Shown here: positions 16,479 through 23,943 of the stretch, piece by piece
How the letters are laid out: every line of letters begins with the position of its first letter
Numbering within the stretch: position 1 is the stretch's first letter
Assembly (NCBI RefSeq): GCF_009735625.1
Contig: NZ_CP046244.1
Coordinates: 1,302,001 to 1,366,000 of the forward strand
Source: Moorella glycerini
GTDB taxonomy: Bacteria > Bacillota > DSM-521 > Neomoorellales > Neomoorellaceae
Direction: 5' to 3'
Length of the DNA: 64,000 nucleotides
Notes under the pieces: generated by a model
The model's database searches: none
Seen by the model: the letters and a program-made list of their open reading frames with translations, nothing else
Told to the model about the DNA's origin: nothing
Translations under genes and position numbers: made by a program

Positions 16479-17114
16479 GTGCTGCCACAGGAAGAATTAC
16501 TGGCCATCATCACCAGGGCGGTCCTGGCTGAACTAAAGGAGCAAAAGCGTTTCATCCCGGTAGGTGTTTCCGCCCGCCATCTCCACATCAGCCGCGCCGA
16601 CCTGGATGTCCTGTATGGCCCTGGTTATCAATTAAAAAAGTTAAGGCCCCTCATGGCCGGTGAGTTTGCTGCCGAGGAGACAGTGACCCTGGTGGGTCCT
16701 AATATGCGGGCCCTGGAGCACGTCCGTATCCTCGGGCCGGAGCGCCAACAGACCCAGGTCGAGCTGGCCCGGACGGATGCCGTCCGCTTAGGGCTCAATC
16801 CCCCGGTGCGCCAGTCGGGGGACCTGGCAGGTTCAGCGGGGTTAGTAATTGTAGGCCCTAAGGGAGCCGTGGTCCTGCGGGAAGGTTGCATTATTGCCAA
16901 CCGCCACATTCATATGACCCCGGCTGATGCCCGGGCCCTGGGCCTGAAAGATAATGTCTACGTTGATGTACGTGCCGTAGGGGAAAAGGGTGCCGTTTTA
17001 CACCAGGTACAGGTACGGGTTCATGAAAAGTTTCGTACCGAACTGCACATCGACACCGATGATGCCAACGCCCTGGGGTTACGCTGCGGCGACCGCGTCA
17101 TGGTGGTAGCGTGA
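16479..17114 (+). CDS. pduL: Phosphate acyltransferase PduL (phosphotransacylase)
   Basis: A 211-residue PduL-family phosphotransacylase, which turns acyl-CoA plus phosphate into acyl phosphate and frees CoA inside the compartment. The two beta-barrel domains each show a zinc His-x-His: SARHLHIS (H34, H36) and ANRHIHMTPADA (H143, H145). Residues 1-21 (QEELLAIITRAVLAELKEQK) form an amphipathic helix like an encapsulation peptide, as in BMC-associated PduL. GTG 16479 follows GAGGGAG. Its partners are the aldehyde dehydrogenase at 17431 and the acetate kinase at 20844. Confidence 0.94.
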   Translation: MLPQEELLAIITRAVLAELKEQKRFIPVGVSARHLHISRADLDVLYGPGYQLKKLRPLMAGEFAAEETVTLVGPNMRALEHVRILGPERQQTQVELARTDAVRLGLNPPVRQSGDLAGSAGLVIVGPKGAVVLREGCIIANRHIHMTPADARALGLKDNVYVDVRAVGEKGAVLHQVQVRVHEKFRTELHIDTDDANALGLRCGDRVMVVA

Positions 17115-17129
17115 AAGCTGGCGAGATAA

Positions 17130-17399
17130 ATGTTAATCGGTAAAGTTATCGGCTCAGTAGTATCCACCCGGAAACACGACGGCCTGGTAGGCTTGAAGCT
17201 CCTGATCATCAGGCCGTTAAACAGCCGCTCCCGGCACCAGGACCTGGTAGCTGTCGACAATATTGGCGCCGGCACAGGAGAAACCGTGCTGGTGACCACA
17301 GGCAGCAGCGCCCGCCTGGCGATCGATAACCCCCGGGCGCCGGTAGATGCCGCCGTGGTAGGCATTGTCGACAACCCGGCCGGGCTGTCGTCCGGGTAA
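17130..17399 (+). CDS. EutN/CcmL-type microcompartment vertex protein (BMC-P)
   Basis: An 89-residue protein of the EutN/CcmL/PduN family. MLIGKVIGSVVSTRKHDGLVG, KLLIIRP, LVAVDNIGAGTGETVLVTTGSSAR and DAAVVGIVD are all hallmarks. Pentamers cap the vertices of the shell. It starts 15 bases after pduL with only a weak ribosome-binding site and ends 31 bases before the aldehyde dehydrogenase start. It is the only vertex protein in the locus. Confidence 0.94.
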   Translation: MLIGKVIGSVVSTRKHDGLVGLKLLIIRPLNSRSRHQDLVAVDNIGAGTGETVLVTTGSSARLAIDNPRAPVDAAVVGIVDNPAGLSSG

Positions 17400-17430
17400 C
17401 TACTGCTGCCTTTTAAAAGGGGTAATAACT

Positions 17431-18867
17431 TTGCAGGCAGGAGAAGAACGGATTGCCCAGATTGTAGCGGAAGTGCTAAAAAAATTACAGCCCTATCTGC
17501 TTCCCGGCCAGCCGGTACCCGCACAGCCGGCGGCCGCAGCGGCGCCGGCTAATCTACCCGGTGAACAAGGCATCTTTAATGATCTGGAAGCGGCCCTGGC
17601 GGCAGCCAAAAAGGCCCAGGCCGAATTGATGGCCCTGGACAGGGAAACCAGGGAGAAGATTATCGCCGCCATCCGCCAGATCTTCCTGGAAAATGCCGAG
17701 AAGCTGGCCCGCCTGGCGGTGGAAGAAACCGCCATGGGACGTTATGAAGATAAGATCGTCAAGAATAAGAACGCGGCTTTGCTGACGCCGGGTATGGAGG
17801 ATTTGGAGCAAAGGGTCGACGCCGGTACGACGGGGATGATTTTTAGCGAGCGCGGTCCCTTTGGCTTGATAGTCTCTATTGAGCCGACCACCAACCCGGT
17901 GGCTTCGCCGGTCAATCATGGCCTGGCCATGATTGCCGCCGGCAACAGCGTTTGCTTTGCTCCCCATCCCCGGGCCGTCAAATGCTGCCACGAGGTGGTA
18001 CGCCTTTTTAACGAGGCGATCTATAAGGCCGGCGGTCCCGTTAATTTAGTTGTAACTACCCGTGATGTCAGCCTGGATAACGTCCACCGGGCCATGGCCT
18101 CACCCCTGGTAAACCTGATCGTAGCCACCGGCGGCCACGCCCTGGTGGAGGCTGCCTTGGCCAGCGGGAAGAAATGCATTGCCGGCGGTCCCGGCAACCC
18201 GCCGGTGGTGGTGGATGAAACGGCCGACATTGAGCTGGCGGCCCGGAATATCATTCTGGGGGCGGCCTTTGATAATAACCTCCTCTGTATCGCGGAGAAA
18301 GAGGTTTTTGTCGTGGACCAGGTGGCGGATGCCCTGCTGCTGGCCATGCAGCGCCAGGGCAATTATGTGGCCAACAACCTGGAAATCCAGCAACTGACCA
18401 AACTCCTGGTGGTGGACGGTAAGATTAACAGCCGCTTTATCGGCCAGAATCCATCCCGGATCTTAAAAGAGATCGGGGTCCGGGTTGGGGATGAGGTGCG
18501 GGCGGTAGTTATGGAAGTACCCCTGGATCACCCCCTCGTTACCCTGGAACAGCTGATGCCCGTTCTGCCGGTGGTCAGGGTCAAGGATTTTGCCACGGCA
18601 TTAAAAATTTCCCGGGAAGTGGAACACGGCTTCCGGCATACGGCCGCCATTTACACCCGCGATTATACCCGGGCGGCGGCCTTCGCCCGGGCCATGGAAG
18701 CCACCCTGACGGTGGTCAATGTGCCCACCTATGCCGGCCTGGGCGGCGAAGGCATCGGCAAGCCAACCATGACCGTGGCCGGCCCCACAGGGGAGGGTAT
18801 TACTTCACCCCGGACTTATACCCGCGAGCGTAACGTCGTCTTTGGTGGCCAGTTAACAATCGTTTAG
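17431..18867 (+). CDS. CoA-acylating aldehyde dehydrogenase (PduP/EutE type)
   Basis: A 478-residue aldehyde dehydrogenase that oxidises an aldehyde to acyl-CoA with NAD. Residues 1-20 (EERIAQIVAEVLKKLQPYL) form an amphipathic helix joined by an Ala/Pro linker (PVPAQPAAAAAP), the classic encapsulation peptide of BMC signature enzymes. The catalytic Cys is C286 in NNLLCIAEK, and PTTNPVASPVNHGL and GGPGNPPVVVDE are family motifs. TTG 17431 is chosen because it follows AAAGGGGT and gives the peptide at the very start. It would oxidise the aldehyde released by the aldolase. PduP versus EutE cannot be separated by eye. Confidence 0.93.
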   Translation: MQAGEERIAQIVAEVLKKLQPYLLPGQPVPAQPAAAAAPANLPGEQGIFNDLEAALAAAKKAQAELMALDRETREKIIAAIRQIFLENAEKLARLAVEETAMGRYEDKIVKNKNAALLTPGMEDLEQRVDAGTTGMIFSERGPFGLIVSIEPTTNPVASPVNHGLAMIAAGNSVCFAPHPRAVKCCHEVVRLFNEAIYKAGGPVNLVVTTRDVSLDNVHRAMASPLVNLIVATGGHALVEAALASGKKCIAGGPGNPPVVVDETADIELAARNIILGAAFDNNLLCIAEKEVFVVDQVADALLLAMQRQGNYVANNLEIQQLTKLLVVDGKINSRFIGQNPSRILKEIGVRVGDEVRAVVMEVPLDHPLVTLEQLMPVLPVVRVKDFATALKISREVEHGFRHTAAIYTRDYTRAAAFARAMEATLTVVNVPTYAGLGGEGIGKPTMTVAGPTGEGITSPRTYTRERNVVFGGQLTIV

Positions 18868-18882
18868 ACCGGAGTGAGCTTA

Positions 18883-20226
18883 ATGACCGGGCCGGAATTA
18901 GTAGCCAAAGTTTTTCAGGCGGGAGTGGTCGGGGCCGGCGGGGCCGGGTTTCCAACCCATTTTAAAATTAAAAACCGGGCGGAAATCGTCATTGCCAACG
19001 GGGCCGAGTGCGAGCCCCTCCTCCAGGTGGACCAGCAGCTCCTGGTCAGGGAGCGAAGGGCAGTTTTAAGGGCTCTGCAGGCAATAAAAGAGGCTGTAGG
19101 GGCCACGGAAGCTTACCTGGCCTTGAAACCCAAGTATAAAGAAGCAGTCAGTGCTTTAGAAGCAGTTTTGCCGGGGTATCCGGGCCTGACGATCAAGTTG
19201 CTGCCCGATGTTTACCCGGCCGGGGACGAGCAGGTGCTGGTGTACGAGGTCACCGGGCGGGTTGTCCCTCCGGGGGGAATTCCCCTCCAGGTAGGCGTGG
19301 TGGTTTTGAACATCGAAACCCTGGTTAATGTATATGCAGCCATGCATGACGAACCGGTAACAGCGAAGTATCTTACCGTTGCCGGCGCGGTGGCCCGCCC
19401 CGTGACCGTCCGGGTTCCGGTGGGAACACCGGTGAAGGAGGTCCTGGACCTGGCCGGCGGCCCGCAGGTAGAAGATTTTTTGGTCCTGGACGGCGGCCCC
19501 ATGATGGGTAAGCCAATCGCCCCTGAACACGATGTGGTGACCAAGACCACCAAGGGGCTACTGGTGCTTCCGGCCAGCCATCCCCTGGCGGCGAAAAAGC
19601 AATTGACCCTGGCCAGGGCCCTGGGGCGAACAATGGCGGCCTGTTGCCAGTGCCGGGAATGTACCGACCTTTGCCCCCGCTACCTGCTGGGTCACCCCCT
19701 GGAACCCCACCGGACCATGCGGGCGGTGGCTTATGGGATTACCAGTGATAGCCGGGGTATTACCGGGGCTATGTTGTGTTCCGAGTGCGGGTTGTGTGAA
19801 CTTTTCGCCTGCACCCTGGAACTCTCGCCCCGCCAGGTTAATGTCGCCATAAAAAAGGAACTGCGGCGCCAGGGCTACCGGCCGGGCCGGCCAGGGCAGC
19901 AACCCCTAGTTAACCCCTGGCGGGACGGGCGCCAGGTACCTACCGGCCGCCTGGTAGCCAGGCTGGGGCTGGGGGCTTATAACCGTAAAGCCCCCCTGAC
20001 CCTGGAATTGTACCGTCCCCGGCTGGTGAGGTTGCCTTTACAGCAAGGCTCTGGTGTGGCCGCCACTCCGCTGGTCAAGAGCGGTGACCGGGTGGCCAGG
20101 GGCCAGCTCATCGCTGCTGTTTCCGAAGAGCAAATCGGGGCCAACCTCCATGCCAGCATTGCCGGTACCGTCCAGGCGGTGGGCGAGGCCATCATAATCC
20201 GGGCCGGGGAGGTGGGTGAAGATTGA
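18883..20226 (+). CDS. PduS/RnfC-like Fe-S flavoprotein of the microcompartment
   Basis: A 447-residue protein with the RnfC/PduS layout. The N-terminal glycine-rich GVVGAGGAGFPTHFK and NGAECEPLLQVDQ bind flavin and NADH in RnfC and Nqo1-like proteins. An SLBB region follows, then two 4Fe-4S motifs: CCQCRECTDLCP near residues 252-263 and CSECGLCELFAC near 297-308. PduS is described as a cobalamin reductase that binds PduT. Here no B12-dependent diol dehydratase is encoded, so a role in passing electrons out of the lumen is at least as likely. ATG 18883 follows GGAG. Its stop overlaps the start of the PduT-like gene. Confidence 0.88.
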   Translation: MTGPELVAKVFQAGVVGAGGAGFPTHFKIKNRAEIVIANGAECEPLLQVDQQLLVRERRAVLRALQAIKEAVGATEAYLALKPKYKEAVSALEAVLPGYPGLTIKLLPDVYPAGDEQVLVYEVTGRVVPPGGIPLQVGVVVLNIETLVNVYAAMHDEPVTAKYLTVAGAVARPVTVRVPVGTPVKEVLDLAGGPQVEDFLVLDGGPMMGKPIAPEHDVVTKTTKGLLVLPASHPLAAKKQLTLARALGRTMAACCQCRECTDLCPRYLLGHPLEPHRTMRAVAYGITSDSRGITGAMLCSECGLCELFACTLELSPRQVNVAIKKELRRQGYRPGRPGQQPLVNPWRDGRQVPTGRLVARLGLGAYNRKAPLTLELYRPRLVRLPLQQGSGVAATPLVKSGDRVARGQLIAAVSEEQIGANLHASIAGTVQAVGEAIIIRAGEVGED

Positions 20227-20771
20227 AACACGCCATCGGTTTATTGGAATTGAACAGCCTGGCCGCGGGGGTCATGGCAGCCGACACCATGGTCAAAACG
20301 GCGGCGGTGGATCTCCTCCAGGCCACCATCATGTGCCCGGGGAAATATATCATCTTAGTTGCCGGGGATGTCAGCGCGGTCCAGAGCGCCGTCGCAGCAG
20401 GTAAAGCAGGGTTCGCGGCGAACATCATCAGCAGCCTGATCCTGGCCAACGTGCACCCGGATGTCTTCCCGGCCCTCAGGGGGGCGGTAGCAGCGACGGC
20501 AATGGGTGCCCTGGGTTTGATCGAATCCTTTTCGGTGGCGGCGGCCATCCAGGCCGCCGATGCCGCGGCCAAAGCGGCCGTAGTGCAACTCCTGGAGATT
20601 CGCCTGGCCCGGGGTATGGGCGGCAAAGCCTTTGTTCTTTTTACGGGGGATGTAGGTGCGGTCACAGTGGCGGTGGCCGCCGGCGCCCGCCAGGCGGAGG
20701 CCGAGGGTATGCTGGCCGGCACGGCGGTAATTGCCAATCCCGACGCCCGGGTCTGGGAGCAGGTGCTGTAG
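20223..20771 (+). CDS. Tandem-domain shell protein of PduT type (BMC-T)
   Basis: A 182-residue protein with two BMC domains: residues about 1-90 (AIGLLELNSLAAGVMAADTM) and 93-182 (ALGLIESFSVAAAIQAADAA). Trimers of such proteins are pseudo-hexamers. Cys38 lies in QATIMCPGKYI, the position at which PduT trimers hold a 4Fe-4S cluster in the pore. With the PduS-like gene just upstream and overlapping (the TTG start at 20223 lies over the TGA stop), this pair probably forms an electron conduit through the shell. GGGGAGGTGG is its ribosome-binding site. Confidence 0.92.
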   Translation: MKHAIGLLELNSLAAGVMAADTMVKTAAVDLLQATIMCPGKYIILVAGDVSAVQSAVAAGKAGFAANIISSLILANVHPDVFPALRGAVAATAMGALGLIESFSVAAAIQAADAAAKAAVVQLLEIRLARGMGGKAFVLFTGDVGAVTVAVAAGARQAEAEGMLAGTAVIANPDARVWEQVL

Positions 20772-20843
20772 AAGGTTAAACTGGCGGGCGGGTAGGGAAA
20801 GTATAAGTAAGTGCTGCTAGCTACCAGTGAAAGAGGGTTTTGG

Positions 20844-22052
20844 ATGCAGATTTTAGTTCTCAATTGCGGCGGTTCATCCATGAAGTACCAGCTTCTGGCC
20901 ATGCCGGCAGAAAGGGTACTGGCCAAAGGGAGCATTGACCGGCTGTTTAGCCCCCGGGCAGAGATCAGCCACCAGGTGGCGGGCCGGGAAGCAGCCCGGG
21001 AGCCCTTGCCCGGCGCGACTTTTGCCGACGGCATCCGCTGGCTGGTTACCGCATTGCGGGAGGAGGGTATCATTGCCGGGGTCACGGATATTGAAGCCAT
21101 TGCCCATAAACTGGCCCACGGCGGGGAGAAATTCCAGCAGCCGGTGTTGATTGACGACGAAGTCCTGGCTACCCTTACCAGCCTCTCCAGCCTGGCGCCG
21201 GTTCACCTACCCCCGGCGGTGGCAGGCATCAGGGTGTGCCAGGAATTGTTGCCGGGGGTACCCCAGTATGCTGTCTTTGAAACCAACTTCCACCAGACTG
21301 TACCGCCTTACGCCTATATCTACGGCCTGCCCTACGAGTGGTACGAACAGTACGGCATTCGCAAGTATGGCTTCCACGGTACCTCCCACCGCTATGTAGC
21401 AGAGACGGCAGCTGGAATCCTGGGACGGGAACTCCGGGAATTAAAGCTTATCTCCTGCCACCTGGGCAGCGGCACCTCCGTGGCGGCCATCAAATACGGC
21501 CGGTCGGTAGACATCAGTAGCGGACTGACACCCCAGTCGGGGACCATTATGTCCACGCGGCCGGGGGATTTTGACCCCTGGGTCTTTCCCTTGATCATGG
21601 AACTGACCGGCATGACGCCCGCCGCAGTTAATGAAGTCATGGTTAAAAAGGGCGGCCTGCTGGGTATTTCCGGCTTGAGCGGCGATATGCGCGACCTGGA
21701 GGCCGCGGCCAGAGAAGGCCACCAGCGGGCCCAACTGGCTATCGATGTCTTTTGCTACCAGGTAAAGAAGTATATCGGTGCCTTTGCCGCCGCCATGAAC
21801 GGGCTGGACGCCTTAATATTTACCGGCGGCATCGGCGAACGGTCCCCTGCCATCCGCGCCGGGATCTGCCGGGATCTTGATTTTTTGGGGATTGAGTTAG
21901 ACGAAGAGAAAAACAAACACCGGCCCCGGCTGGATATCCTCTCCAGGGACAGTGCCCCGGTGGCCATCCTGGCCATTGACAGCAACGAAGAATTGATGGT
22001 GGCCCGGCAGGTAATTGATTTTAGGCATACTTTATGCTCCATATGTCCATAA
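20844..22052 (+). CDS. ackA: Acetate kinase
   Basis: A 402-residue acetate/propionate kinase of usual length. LVLNCGGSSMKYQLL at the N-terminus, YGIRKYGFHGTSHRYV, CHLGSGTSVAAIKYGRSVDIS and TGGIGERSP are the family signatures. It converts acyl phosphate from PduL to the acid and ATP. ATG 20844 follows AGAGGG. As the last gene of the BMC run it gives the energy yield of the pathway, probably in the cytosol, since I see no N-terminal targeting helix. It could also serve the general acetyl-phosphate pool. Confidence 0.95.
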   Translation: MQILVLNCGGSSMKYQLLAMPAERVLAKGSIDRLFSPRAEISHQVAGREAAREPLPGATFADGIRWLVTALREEGIIAGVTDIEAIAHKLAHGGEKFQQPVLIDDEVLATLTSLSSLAPVHLPPAVAGIRVCQELLPGVPQYAVFETNFHQTVPPYAYIYGLPYEWYEQYGIRKYGFHGTSHRYVAETAAGILGRELRELKLISCHLGSGTSVAAIKYGRSVDISSGLTPQSGTIMSTRPGDFDPWVFPLIMELTGMTPAAVNEVMVKKGGLLGISGLSGDMRDLEAAAREGHQRAQLAIDVFCYQVKKYIGAFAAAMNGLDALIFTGGIGERSPAIRAGICRDLDFLGIELDEEKNKHRPRLDILSRDSAPVAILAIDSNEELMVARQVIDFRHTLCSICP

Positions 22053-22217
22053 AGCGGAGAGGGTCCGGAATAAGGCGTTAAGTATAGTTTAATTTATAGT
22101 AGCTTTGCAAGGGCAGCCCAACTTTAAACTGCTTATGGTAGTCCTGCGATAAACAAGTTATGGGATAGGAAGGACTTGTTTCGCCAGCAAAATTCTATCA
22201 CCTTGGAGGAAGGTTTC

Positions 22218-23228
22218 ATGCCGGCAAAAACCCTCGATGTCGTCTCCGTAGGCGAGATTTTAATTGATTTCGTGGGCAGCCCCAAAGGGTGTCCGCTGGC
22301 GGAAGTGACCGATTTTCGCCGCGCTGCCGGCGGCGGGCCGGCCAACGTTGCCGTGGGGGTGGCGCGCCTGGGCGGCCGCGCCGGTTTCATCGGTAAGGTG
22401 GGCCGGGACGCCTTCGGGGACCATTTACAGAAGGTCCTGGAGGAAAACAATGTGGATACGCGGGGCCTCCTGCGGGACAGGGAGGCCAACACCACCCTGG
22501 TTTTTGTTGCCCTGAATGAAAAGGCGGTGCCGGAGTTCGTCTTCTTCCGTCACGGGACAGCCGACACCAGGCTGGACCCGGCCGAACTGCCGCGGGAGGT
22601 CCTGGCGGCGACCCAGATCCTGCACTTCAGCTCCGTTTCCCTGACGGTGGAACCGGCTAGGAGCGCCACCCTGGAGGCCGTCCGCCTGGCCAGGGCGGCC
22701 GGGGCAGTTATATCCTTTGACCCCAACCTGCGCCTGTCCCTCTGGCCGGACCGGGAGACGGCCAGAAGAAACATCCTGCAGGCCGCCGCTAGAGCGGACA
22801 TCATCAAGCTCAACGCAGAAGAGCTGGTATTTTTAACCGGTTGTCCGGAGATGGCCGCTGGAATAGCAGCGCTGTTGTCCGGGATAGCGCCGGGGCCGCG
22901 GCTAATCGCTGTTACCCGGGGCGCGGCCGGGGCCGTCCTGGCCCGACAGGGGTTGCAGGTAGAGATACCGGCCCTACCGGTAACCGCTGTGGATACCACC
23001 GGTGCCGGGGATGCCTTCATGGCCGGAATGCTAACCGCCCTGGCCGGGATTTCAGGGGAGGGCCGGGATTTAACGGATCTGGAAGAAAGGGAACTGCACC
23101 ATGCCGGTCGCCTGGCAGCCACTGCCGCGGCCCTTGCCTGCACCCGCCCGGGCGCCATCCCGGCGTTGCCGACGCAAGCGGAAGTGGAAGAAGAGATACA
23201 GCGTAACTTAAGAAGAGTAGGGTTTTAA
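22218..23228 (+). CDS. PfkB-family carbohydrate kinase (fructokinase-like)
   Basis: A 336-residue ribokinase-fold kinase. SVGEILIDFVG, GGGPANVAVGVARLGG, GKVGRDAFGDH and DTTGAGDAFMAGML place it with fructokinases and 2-keto-3-deoxygluconate kinases. ATG 22218 is preceded by TTGGAGGAAGG at good spacing. It lies 165 bases beyond acetate kinase and may be transcribed separately, though I see no clear promoter. Its 3' end overlaps the convergent vapC gene by 21 bases. Substrate unknown. Confidence 0.87.
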   Translation: MPAKTLDVVSVGEILIDFVGSPKGCPLAEVTDFRRAAGGGPANVAVGVARLGGRAGFIGKVGRDAFGDHLQKVLEENNVDTRGLLRDREANTTLVFVALNEKAVPEFVFFRHGTADTRLDPAELPREVLAATQILHFSSVSLTVEPARSATLEAVRLARAAGAVISFDPNLRLSLWPDRETARRNILQAAARADIIKLNAEELVFLTGCPEMAAGIAALLSGIAPGPRLIAVTRGAAGAVLARQGLQVEIPALPVTAVDTTGAGDAFMAGMLTALAGISGEGRDLTDLEERELHHAGRLAATAAALACTRPGAIPALPTQAEVEEEIQRNLRRVGF

Positions 23229-23603
23229 AGTTAATAATCCTTCAACAGGCTCAAAGTGCTTCGTATTCCTCGTCACCAGTATGGCTGTCAGGTCTAAAGA
23301 GGTACTGGCAATAATGGCGTCTACCGGGGCAAGTCCATTAGCTCTGTATTTTCGTAAAAGCTCTCCGGCACGCCGGGCAATATTAGACGATACGGGAATG
23401 GCATTAAAATGCTTAAGCAGACTCTCTATCTGCTCTTTTTCGCCTTTTTTGGGCATAGTACCAGCCAGCAATTCCATTTCCGTAAGTACAGATATATGGC
23501 CCGTAAACTCGCCCTGAAAGATGCGTAACAAAAAATCTGTGGCCGGCTGAAAGCCCCGGAGGTGATCAATGAGGATATCGGAGTCAATTACAATGCTATT
23601 CAT
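23208..23603 (-). CDS. vapC: PIN-domain toxin, VapC type
   Basis: A 131-residue PIN-domain ribonuclease. The acidic active-site residues are visible: Asp in VIDSDILIDHL at the N-terminus, Glu in TEMELLAGT, and Asp in PVDAIIAST; TRNTKHF is the usual C-terminal motif with a His where many have Asp. VapC toxins cut tRNA or rRNA and are held inactive by VapB. The ATG at 23603 overlaps the end of the antitoxin gene by eight bases, giving coupled translation. A longer in-frame start exists inside the antitoxin gene and is unlikely. Its 3' end overlaps the convergent kinase. Confidence 0.85.
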   Translation of the reverse strand: MNSIVIDSDILIDHLRGFQPATDFLLRIFQGEFTGHISVLTEMELLAGTMPKKGEKEQIESLLKHFNAIPVSSNIARRAGELLRKYRANGLAPVDAIIASTSLDLTAILVTRNTKHFEPVEGLLTLKPYSS

Positions 23604-23880
23604 TGAGCAATTCCTCCAGGCGTCTATGATCTGATTTACGTAGTTCTCGGATGAAATTCTCATTAATATCAGTTCTGTCTTTCCATAAACCCGCCGTAGC
23701 TTTAAGTATATCTTCGCTTGTACCCTGGCTACCAGTTAAGGCCTTCTTTTTTACCTCAAGTATAATACTGTTTTCCCCGATCGCTTTGACCAGCAGGGCA
23801 TCACCAGTATGAATCTTTAACTGGCGTCGAATCTCTGAAGGTATGGTTATTTGTCCTTTGGAAGAAATGCGTGTTTCCAT
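23596..23880 (-). CDS. vapB: AbrB/MazE-type antitoxin, VapB
   Basis: A 94-residue protein. Residues 1-45 form a swapped-hairpin AbrB domain (TRISSKGQITIPSEIRRQL and TGDALLVKAIGENSIIL), which binds DNA. The C-terminal half (LWKDRTDINENFIRELR) is the toxin-binding tail. It precedes vapC in a coupled pair and probably represses its own promoter. ATG 23880 has AAGGAGG about ten bases upstream; TTG 23886 is the alternative. Confidence 0.85.
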   Translation of the reverse strand: METRISSKGQITIPSEIRRQLKIHTGDALLVKAIGENSIILEVKKKALTGSQGTSEDILKATAGLWKDRTDINENFIRELRKSDHRRLEELLNE

Positions 23881-23943
23881 AAACAATCTGCCTCCTTGCC
23901 AACTCCTTACTCTCCATAGTTTATCATACCTGGTAAAGCAACG

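Noticed and set aside
14759-20771. A propanediol or ethanolamine microcompartment
   Set aside because: Shell, PduL, PduP-like and PduS-like genes are present, but no diol dehydratase, ethanolamine lyase, reactivase or cobalamin adenosyltransferase genes are.
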